Origin: Candidatus Accumulibacter iunctus | GTDB taxonomy: Bacteria > Pseudomonadota > Gammaproteobacteria > Burkholderiales > Rhodocyclaceae | Assembly: GCA_002345025.1 (NCBI GenBank) | Contig: DDUX01000070.1 | Coordinates: forward strand, 122,573 to 144,224 | DNA length: 21,652 nucleotides | Direction of reading: 5' to 3' | Notes under the pieces: model-generated | What the model was told of the DNA's origin: nothing | What the model saw: the letters and a program-made list of their open reading frames with translations, nothing else | Databases searched by the model: none | Shown here: piece after piece, positions 1-5,534 of the stretch | Numbering within the stretch: position 1 is the stretch's first letter | Layout: each line of letters opens with the position of its first letter | Program-made: the position numbers and the translations under genes

Positions 1-1
1 G

Positions 2-136
2 GGCGGCAGCTTTCCACCCCACTACGTTGCCCGGCTTGATCGGCCGGACGTGCGGCTACTGCTGCGCGAACCGTCGCTCACGCCAGACCGCGAACGCCGC
101 CGGGCGGCCAGCCCGGGCGGGCAACGCCAGCGCTGA
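2..136 (+). CDS. Possible C-terminal fragment of an unidentified protein (5' end outside window)
   Basis: An open frame enters from the left edge and ends at TGA 134-136, directly abutting the stop codon (137-139) of the convergent minus-strand glycosyltransferase gene. It gives 44 residues, with a plausible folded stretch (FPPHYVARLDRPDVRLLLRE) followed by an Arg-rich tail. Third codon positions are mostly G or C, as in real genes here. I do not recognise the family. It may be a chance open frame, since stop codons are rare in GC-rich DNA; the exact stop-to-stop abutment and protein-like composition are the only support. Confidence 0.4.
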   Translation, partial: GGSFPPHYVARLDRPDVRLLLREPSLTPDRERRRAASPGGQRQR

Positions 137-2098
137 TCAGGGGATTCCGGCAGCAGGCTGGCTGCGGCTGCGCTGGTCGTCCCACATCCGGCGGTAGACA
201 TCCTCCAGCGCGCGAACGAAGCCGGGCATGTCGAACAGCGGGCAATGCCTCCGGTCGGCAGCCAGCCGGTTGCGCAACTGCAACAGGCGCTGCGGGTCGC
301 TGGCCAGCGCCCGGGCGATCTCGCAGTACTCATCCGGCGAACTGGCGACCAGTTCCGGCAGGCCCGCGGCGCGCAGCAGACTCGCGCCCACGCGACCGGG
401 AAAGGTGTCGCCAAGGAGAGCGAACATCGGCACCCCGGCCCACAGGACATCGATCCCCGTCGAATGCGAGTTGTATGGAAAGGGGTCGAGGGCGAGATCC
501 GCCAGTTGCAGCCGCGACAGGTGGTCACGCCGGGACTCGACCCTGGTGGCGAAGATGAGCCGCGCCGGATCGACACCACGGTGCTGGGCCTCGCTCCGCA
601 GGCGGTCGGCGGCCGTATCGGCGGGCTGGCTGAGCCATAGGCAACTCCCGTCGATCTCGCGCAACAGGCAGCACCAGAGGTCGAAGACCTGCGGATTGAA
701 CTTGTAGCTGTTGTTGAACGAACAGAAGACGAAGCCGTCTTCCGGCAAGCCGGCCTCGCGTCGTAACGGCGGTGCACCGAGTTCGATCGTCGTGTCTGCC
801 GGCAGGTAGCAGTGCGGCAGGTGAACGATCCGCTCGCAGTAGCAGGGAGCATCCTGCAGCGGCGTCACCACCGGGTCGCCGAGCAGGTAGTCAGCGAGCC
901 GCGCGTGCCCGAGTGTTCCGGCGTAACCCAGCCAGTTGACCTGTACCGGCGCGCAGCGCAGAGCGAGCGCCTCGGGTCGCCCATCCGATGTCCAGCCGCT
1001 GAGGTCCACCAGGATGTCGATGCCGTCACTCCGCACGCGGTCGGCGGTTTCCCGGACGCTGCAGTCGGCGATATCGACGAAGTGGTCGAAGGCTGCCTGC
1101 AGCCGCCGGCGTATCTCGCTGCCGTCGTCCACCCCCATCGAATAGCCGAAGACCTCGACCCGCGACCGATCGTGCAACTCGATCACCTGCGGCATGATCA
1201 ACCCAACGGGATGGTTCCGGTAGTCGGCGGAGAGATAGCCGATGCGCAGACGTGCCGTTGGCGGCCGCCGATCGGCGCTGTCAAGCGCCGCGCCATCTGC
1301 CGCATCGAGCACGCTCGCCGGAATGCTGCGGCGGGCGTAGTTGGCGGCAACGCGGCGCTGCTCCTCGGCGCTTGATCCTGTAAAGGACAAAACGACGAAG
1401 GGGTTGTCGCAAAGATCGAGATAATCGTCGCTCAACGCCCGCAGGTGCGACAGCCGCGGCTGCAGGTCGTCCCAGTCGCAGCGCTTGAGACTGGCGCACA
1501 GCAGTTGCGACAGGATCGCCGCGTTGTCCGGGTCATTCTTCGACAACTCGCTGAGACAGACCGCTGCTTCGTCGTTGCGGTTGCTGCACAACAGGGCACC
1601 GGCGAGTTGCTCGATCGCCTCGACGTAGTCCCCCGGGTGGCACTCGATGGCGCGCAGCAGATATGGTACCGCCTCGTTCCACTTGTGCATGCGCACGAGC
1701 GCGACGCCGAAGTTCTTCAGCACCTCGGGATCGTCGGGTTTGAGCTCGATCGAACGGCTGAACGACGCGAGCGACTCGTCCCAGCGCATCAACGCCGACA
1801 GAACGATGCCGAGGTTGTTGTGCGCTTCCGGGTCGTGCGCATTCCGCTCGAGCGAGAAGCGGACCACCGGCAGCGCGTCGTCGTAGCGCCCCTGGCCAAT
1901 CAGGGCGAAGCCCAGCGCCTTCAGCGCCAACGGATGTCGCGGCTGGCCGGAGAGCATCCGCCGCGCGGCAGCCTCGACTTCGGGGTAACGGGAGGCCTCG
2001 ACGAGCCGCAGCAGCGCGATGCTGTCCGGCGTCAGCGCCGCGCCACTGCCCGTTGCGGCCGGCGACCGGCGCTGCGAATTCGGGCTGGCCCTGGCCAT
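137..2098 (-). CDS. TPR-containing GT41 glycosyltransferase (O-GlcNAc transferase / SPINDLY-like)
   Basis: This 653-residue protein probably transfers a sugar from a UDP-type donor to protein Ser/Thr in the cytoplasm; donor and acceptor are unknown. TPR-like repeats span about residues 55-160 (AHNNLGIVLSALMRWDESL, then VLKNFGVALVRMHKWNEA). The GT41 catalytic part runs from about 284 to 640: LRIGYLSADYRNHPVG (284-299), WLGYAGTLG (389-397), FCSFNNSYKFNP (458-469, with K466 aligning with the donor-site Lys of OGT) and NSHSTGIDVLWAGVPM (543-558). A longer reading frame extends upstream into the ABC ATPase gene, but its N-terminus looks like antisense-type noise; ATG 2098 lies 4 nt after the ATPase stop, which implies translational coupling. 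It is the last gene of the permease/TPR/ATPase/glycosyltransferase set. Substrates could be pilin or another exported protein, but that is inference only. Confidence 0.88.
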   Translation of the reverse strand: MARASPNSQRRSPAATGSGAALTPDSIALLRLVEASRYPEVEAAARRMLSGQPRHPLALKALGFALIGQGRYDDALPVVRFSLERNAHDPEAHNNLGIVLSALMRWDESLASFSRSIELKPDDPEVLKNFGVALVRMHKWNEAVPYLLRAIECHPGDYVEAIEQLAGALLCSNRNDEAAVCLSELSKNDPDNAAILSQLLCASLKRCDWDDLQPRLSHLRALSDDYLDLCDNPFVVLSFTGSSAEEQRRVAANYARRSIPASVLDAADGAALDSADRRPPTARLRIGYLSADYRNHPVGLIMPQVIELHDRSRVEVFGYSMGVDDGSEIRRRLQAAFDHFVDIADCSVRETADRVRSDGIDILVDLSGWTSDGRPEALALRCAPVQVNWLGYAGTLGHARLADYLLGDPVVTPLQDAPCYCERIVHLPHCYLPADTTIELGAPPLRREAGLPEDGFVFCSFNNSYKFNPQVFDLWCCLLREIDGSCLWLSQPADTAADRLRSEAQHRGVDPARLIFATRVESRRDHLSRLQLADLALDPFPYNSHSTGIDVLWAGVPMFALLGDTFPGRVGASLLRAAGLPELVASSPDEYCEIARALASDPQRLLQLRNRLAADRRHCPLFDMPGFVRALEDVYRRMWDDQRSRSQPAAGIP

Positions 2099-2102
2099 CG
2101 GC

Positions 2103-2996
2103 TCAGGACTCGCCGACGGCGTGCATGAACGCCACCTCGAGCGACAGTGTCGGCCGGACCTCGAGCAGCACGTGCTCAGCCTGCCGTAGCGCTTCGAGGC
2201 GCTGCCAGAGCTGCGGCCGCGGCACCTCACCGATCCAGCGACCGGCAAAATCCTCGCGCATCCCGTCCACCGGCAGCCGCCCGTAAGAGCGCACCTGCAC
2301 CATTTCCTCATCGCCGGTGAGTTCGGCCGGCGCGCGTACGGCCCGCAGCACGCCCTGATGAATCAGGCCGAAACGATCGGCCAGCCGCTCGACATCGTGC
2401 AACACATGCGAGGTGAAGAACAGGGTGCCGCCGGAGCGCTTGTACTCGGAGAGGATCTCGACGACGTCGCGACGGCCGATCGGGTCGAGCCCCGACAGTG
2501 GTTCGTCGAGGATCAGCAGGCGCGGCCTGATGCACAGCGCCTGCGCAATCGCCACGCGCTGCGTCATGCCTTTCGAGAACGAACGGATCGGCTTGTCGGC
2601 CACCGCCGCCAGGCCGAGACGATCGAGCCACTGCCGGCAGTGCTCGGCCGGCCGCTCGATCCGCAGGCGATGCAGGCGAACGCCCATCAGGAGGATTTCG
2701 CTCGGCGTCAGGTAATCGTACAGGTAGGGGTTCTCGGGAACATAACCAAGACCGAGACGTGCGCGCGGATCGTCGACCGGAACGTCAAAAATCCGCGCCG
2801 AACCCGCGCTGGCGGCGATCAGCCCCATCAGGATCTTGATCGCCGTGCTCTTGCCGGCCCCGTTGGCGCCGATGAATCCGAACGCCTCGCCGGCTTCGAC
2901 CGTCAGCGTGACGCCGCACAATGCCGGTACCGCCGGCGACCTGAGCTTGCGGCGGTACGACTTGTGCAGTCCGTCGATGACGATCGCTGCGCTCAT
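2103..2996 (-). CDS. ABC-2 type transporter ATP-binding protein (possible PilH-like)
   Basis: This 297-residue ATPase energises the permease encoded two genes upstream. Its features are Walker A GANGAGKS (43-50), the ABC signature FSKGMTQR (140-147), Walker B LLILDEP (160-166) with D-loop SGLDP, and the switch His of TSHVLHD (H197). The segment GYVPENPYLYDYLTPSE is typical of ABC-2/drug-export and NosF-like ATPases. The start is ATG 2996, whose ATGA overlaps the stop of the preceding TPR gene; the ORF is open further upstream but with out-of-frame composition. The C-terminal 70 residues form an accessory domain common to ABC-2 ATPases. The substrate is not determinable from sequence. Its position downstream of a pilin gene suggests the ABC transporter of type IV pilus clusters (PilH in Myxococcus), a contextual inference. 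Confidence 0.93.
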   Translation of the reverse strand: MSAAIVIDGLHKSYRRKLRSPAVPALCGVTLTVEAGEAFGFIGANGAGKSTAIKILMGLIAASAGSARIFDVPVDDPRARLGLGYVPENPYLYDYLTPSEILLMGVRLHRLRIERPAEHCRQWLDRLGLAAVADKPIRSFSKGMTQRVAIAQALCIRPRLLILDEPLSGLDPIGRRDVVEILSEYKRSGGTLFFTSHVLHDVERLADRFGLIHQGVLRAVRAPAELTGDEEMVQVRSYGRLPVDGMREDFAGRWIGEVPRPQLWQRLEALRQAEHVLLEVRPTLSLEVAFMHAVGES

Positions 2997-3838
2997 CGGG
3001 CCGCCTCCGGCGGCGGGTTGGCGTTGAGGACTGGCGCACCGGACGCATCGAGGCCGAACCCGAAGCCCAGAGGGTCTTTCGGAATCTCCCGCAGCAGGCC
3101 GGCGCTGACGAGATCGTCGAGCCGCTCGACGCCCCGCCCGAAACGCTCGCGGTACTCCTTCGCCGCGTTCTGCAGCCGTTCCAGATCCCGCAGGCGAAGC
3201 GCGCGGACGCGCAGGTAATTGCGGAAGTTGCCGGCAGGCGAATCCTCGGCCATCGCTTCGACCATCGCCGCTGCATTGCCGGTCTGATAGCCCTTCTCGA
3301 TCCAGATCGCCGCCAGATTCTGCAGCGCCCACTGGTCCTGCACGTTGTTGGCCCGGGGGACCGCCTCGAGCAGATGCTTCGCGCCGGTCGCCGGGTCGCG
3401 GTGGAAATGGTAGAAGAGAAAGCCGTAGTGAAACAGCGGATACCAGTCGAAGGTCCGCGCCGCCGACGCCCGCCGCAGAACATATTCTGCCGCGTCGAGT
3501 TGGCCGTTCCAGGGCAGCAGCGCGGCGCCGATGTAGTAGTTGTCCTCGTGCAGCGGATTGAACCAAGCGATGTCGCGCTGCAGTTTCGCCTGCACGGCGT
3601 AGTCGCTGGCCTTCATGTACTGCGTCTCGGCGACCAGCACGCGAAACCCCGCCAGGTTCGCCGCCAAGTAGCGGTCACCACCCGCCAGCAGAACCTGCGC
3701 GAAGCGCGGCAGCGAAATCAGCAGTTCGGGATCGGCCGACTCGTGCGGCAGCGCGGCCAGCCGCTGCTGTGACCAGCCGAAGAGCAGCGCCGACACGAGC
3801 AGCGCCGCGACCGGCAACGGTTGCAGCGACCGCTGCAT
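2993..3838 (-). CDS. Membrane-anchored TPR-like protein between ABC permease and ATPase (possible PilG-like)
   Basis: This is a 281-residue protein with an N-terminal hydrophobic segment (about residues 9-24), probably a signal anchor or signal peptide, then a helical repeat-like body (LQRDIAWFNPLHEDNYYIGA, LDAAEYVLRRA, AAIWIEKGYQTGNAAAM) consistent with TPR-type repeats. The C-terminus holds LDDLVSAGLLREIPKDPLGF (240-259), an 'LxxLVxxGxLxxIPxDPxG' motif seen in TPR and pseudopilin-like envelope proteins. The start is ATG 3838: its first base pairs with the last base of the permease stop (TGATG overlap), and its own stop overlaps the ATPase start by 4 nt. Such overlap argues for a stoichiometric complex with the ABC transporter. 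A third gene (pilG) also accompanies the pilH/pilI transporter genes in Myxococcus; equivalence here is a guess. Confidence 0.8.
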   Translation of the reverse strand: MQRSLQPLPVAALLVSALLFGWSQQRLAALPHESADPELLISLPRFAQVLLAGGDRYLAANLAGFRVLVAETQYMKASDYAVQAKLQRDIAWFNPLHEDNYYIGAALLPWNGQLDAAEYVLRRASAARTFDWYPLFHYGFLFYHFHRDPATGAKHLLEAVPRANNVQDQWALQNLAAIWIEKGYQTGNAAAMVEAMAEDSPAGNFRNYLRVRALRLRDLERLQNAAKEYRERFGRGVERLDDLVSAGLLREIPKDPLGFGFGLDASGAPVLNANPPPEAAR

Positions 3839-4641
3839 CAGGAAAACTCCCGCCGGGCAAAAAGCAGGCTGGCGGCTGCCAGCAGCAGGCCGATATAGCC
3901 AACCGCCATCGTCACCGACCAGAAAACAGTCTCGGCACCGGGCGCAAGCTGGTACATCGCCCACTCGCGCCAGTCGAGGCGAGACAGGTCCGGCAGCAGC
4001 CAGCGGACGAAACCAACCAGCGGGTCGTAGCTGGCGAGCAGTTCCTCGTCGCCATCGGCACCTCGTGCCAGGTAGTCGATCGTCGCGCCGAGTGCCTTGC
4101 CGGCGACGGCGAAGGCGGCTCCGAGAGCCAGCGGCAGGACGGAGACGGTAGAAAGGGCAGCGATGCACAGCGAAAAAGCGCCGACGACGGCGGCGTCGAG
4201 CGCGAAGCCGGCGATAGCGCTCCAGAAAGGGATGCCCAGCGAGACGTCAAACTCCTGCACGTAGCCGCCACCGACGAGCAGAACCGCCAGCAGCAGCAGA
4301 AAGCCCAGGACCACTGCCGCCAGGATCGTCAGGACGAGCAGCGCCACAAATCGCCCGGCGAGAAAACTGGCACGCGAAACCGGATAGGCGAGCGAGAACA
4401 GGATCACCCGCCGGTCGATCTCGCGTGCAACGAGTTCCTGCACCCAGAAAAGGTTGAGCAGGATCAGCGAAAAGCGGACCGCCGAAAAACCGACATCGAG
4501 CGCGACGGTCTTCGGCTGTCGTGGCGAGAAGAAACCCGAAAGGTAGGCGATGCCGATCATCAGCACGCCGAGGATGAATACCGCCTGGAAGCTCCTTCCC
4601 CGCAACCCGGAGCGCAGACCGGAAAGCGCAAACTCAAGCAT
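3838..4641 (-). CDS. ABC-2 family transporter permease (possible PilI-like)
   Basis: This 267-residue integral membrane protein has about six hydrophobic segments (roughly 18-38, 54-71, 96-124, 142-165, 167-185 and 237-261). The cytoplasmic motif LVAREIDRRVILFSLAYPVS (70-89) is the ABC-2/NosY-type 'ERE...PvsR' coupling region. It pairs with the ATPase at 2103-2996. No Shine-Dalgarno sequence is visible before ATG 4641, and the intrinsic terminator of the upstream gene ends only 14 nt before the start, so expression must come from terminator read-through or from an unseen promoter in or near that hairpin. ABC-2 permeases export polysaccharides, lipids, drugs or peptides; the sequence does not show which. 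Confidence 0.88.
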   Translation of the reverse strand: MLEFALSGLRSGLRGRSFQAVFILGVLMIGIAYLSGFFSPRQPKTVALDVGFSAVRFSLILLNLFWVQELVAREIDRRVILFSLAYPVSRASFLAGRFVALLVLTILAAVVLGFLLLLAVLLVGGGYVQEFDVSLGIPFWSAIAGFALDAAVVGAFSLCIAALSTVSVLPLALGAAFAVAGKALGATIDYLARGADGDEELLASYDPLVGFVRWLLPDLSRLDWREWAMYQLAPGAETVFWSVTMAVGYIGLLLAAASLLFARREFS

Positions 4642-4655
4642 GTGCGTCAGCCACG

Positions 4656-4684
4656 AAAAAATGGGCGCACCCTCGGGTGCGCCC
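4656..4684 (-). terminator. Intrinsic terminator after the pilin operon
   Basis: A perfect 10-bp inverted repeat, GGGCGCACCC (4663-4672) and GGGTGCGCCC (4675-4684), forms a stable hairpin. On the minus strand it is followed by A and then six T residues (4661-4656). It terminates transcripts of the secreted-protein gene, whose stop is 23 bp upstream. The plus-strand side has no T-run, so it is unidirectional. It sits right against the permease start codon (4641). Confidence 0.88.
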
Positions 4685-4707
4685 TGCCTTCGTCCATGAG
4701 GGAAAAT

Positions 4708-5064
4708 CTAGCTCGAAGGCGCGGCGCCAATAGCCGTATCCACCTCACCCGTCGTACACGGCGAAGCAGAACACGCCGTATGGACTCCCACCGATCCACC
4801 CACACTGGACCCCTTAAAGGTGTTCTTGCCCTTTACCGATGCCGCGCCGACAAGGTACACGGTGGATGACAGGTCATTCCCTTGCAGCAAGACGTTGGCC
4901 GAACATTTCGGTATGAAATCCACCTTGACGAAATTGGTACCGGCATTGACTTGAGCCCCGTTGCCCGCCGCGGTACCGGAACAGATGGATTGGGCTACGG
5001 CGTGCGCCGAGAGAGAAGTGACGGCGGCTACGGCAAGGACCGAACCGAGAATGATGTTTTTCAC
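4708..5064 (-). CDS. Small secreted four-cysteine protein downstream of pilin (possible PilA-C-type partner)
   Basis: This 118-residue protein has a clear Sec signal peptide (positive MKN, hydrophobic core to about residue 20, likely cleavage after AVA at 24), leaving about 94 residues with four cysteines (C28, C54, C98, C103), possibly two disulfides. The rest is Gly/Ser/Thr/Val rich with beta-type patterns such as SSTVYLVGAASVKG. The start is GTG 5064, supported by a GGAGG site 6 nt upstream; an ATG annotation would be wrong. The gene lies 25 bp after the short pilin and shares its promoter and terminator. No recognised domain. In Geobacter a short pilin is encoded next to a secreted partner (PilA-C) that joins it in the filament; the same arrangement here makes that role attractive, but homology is not demonstrated. 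Base composition looks less G+C rich than its neighbours. Confidence 0.8.
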   Translation of the reverse strand: MKNIILGSVLAVAAVTSLSAHAVAQSICSGTAAGNGAQVNAGTNFVKVDFIPKCSANVLLQGNDLSSTVYLVGAASVKGKNTFKGSSVGGSVGVHTACSASPCTTGEVDTAIGAAPSS

Positions 5065-5089
5065 GGAGAACCTCCAGACAGAGAAAGGG

Positions 5090-5272
5090 TTAGAGCGTCG
5101 AGTTCGCGATCGCGGTCGTCAGCAGGTTCTTGGCATCCGACTGGGCCGACTTGTCCTCACCCTTCTTGGTGTACTCGGAGAATTGCGGAATGGCGATCGC
5201 CGCCAGGATGCCAATGATGGCGACGACGATCATCAGCTCGATCAGGGTGAAACCCTTTTGCAGCTTTTTCAT
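5090..5272 (-). CDS. pilA: Very short type IV pilin (PilA-N-like)
   Basis: This 60-residue prepilin has the leader MKKLQKG, prepilin peptidase cleavage before F8, and the class-IVa helix FTLIELMIVVAIIGILAAIA with Glu at mature position 5. The mature protein is only about 53 residues, ending TTAIANSTL, versus about 140-160 in usual betaproteobacterial PilA. It therefore lacks the globular beta-sheet head and disulfide loop. The start at ATG 5272 is preceded by AAGGAG at 9 nt; an in-frame GTG at 5290 overlaps that site and is not favoured. Size and the FSEY segment resemble the short pilin (PilA-N) of Geobacter. Aromatics are few (F1, F24, Y27 of the mature chain). It is likely driven by the sigma-54 promoter at 5326-5341. 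It is not a frameshifted long pilin as far as I can see, since the next gene starts with its own signal peptide. Confidence 0.9.
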   Translation of the reverse strand: MKKLQKGFTLIELMIVVAIIGILAAIAIPQFSEYTKKGEDKSAQSDAKNLLTTAIANSTL

Positions 5273-5325
5273 GAGATTGGACTCCTTCACGGTGAGTGCA
5301 ACGGACGTTCCGTCGAATAGACAGT

Positions 5326-5341
5326 ATCAATTTTCGTGCCA
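5326..5341 (-). promoter_or_regulatory. Probable sigma-54 (RpoN) promoter of the pilin operon
   Basis: On the minus strand the sequence is TGGCAC (5341-5336), five bases GAAAA, then TTGAT (5330-5326). This matches the -24/-12 consensus TGGCAC-N5-TTGCW at exact spacing with one mismatch (A for C in the -12 element). The predicted transcript start near 5315 leaves a leader of about 43 nt before pilA. Sigma-54 control with the PilS/PilR two-component system is established for pilA in several proteobacteria; no pilSR genes lie in this window. The 262-bp gap 5273-5534 upstream of pilA contains only this promoter and the palindrome at 5484-5501. Confidence 0.78.
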
Positions 5342-5483
5342 GGCCAGAAAGGGCCGAAAAGCGCCGATCCTGGCCATCCGGCACCCTGCGTGCTGCCCAT
5401 TAACGGCAAGCACATGACGAAAAATGTCACACTTTCTTCCAGACAGCAGGTCTTGACGACGGATTTAACACACCAATCGGCCA

Positions 5484-5501
5484 CCGGCCGGCGCCGGCCG
5501 G
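5484..5501. repeat. 18-bp perfect GC-only palindrome between pilus ATPase and pilin genes
   Basis: CCGGCCGGCGCCGGCCGG is identical to its reverse complement. It lies 34 bp after the stop of the GAF-ATPase gene and about 140 bp upstream of the sigma-54 promoter. It could act as a transcript-end hairpin for the ATPase gene, but no T-run follows on the minus strand, so it is not a canonical intrinsic terminator. A protein-binding site is another option. Self-complementary GC runs also arise by chance in such DNA. Confidence 0.5.
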
Positions 5502-5534
5502 GCAGCCGGGCGGCCGCGCACGCGCTGCCACCCC

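Noticed and set aside
2099..3566. N-terminal extensions in the longest reading frames of the ABC ATPase and the glycosyltransferase
   Set aside because: The extra residues overlap neighbouring genes in another frame and look like noise; internal starts at 2996 and 2098 fit family N-termini and coupling overlaps.
5326..5418. A sigma-70 promoter for pilA
   Set aside because: No convincing -35/-10 pair was seen, while the -24/-12 element fits at exact spacing.
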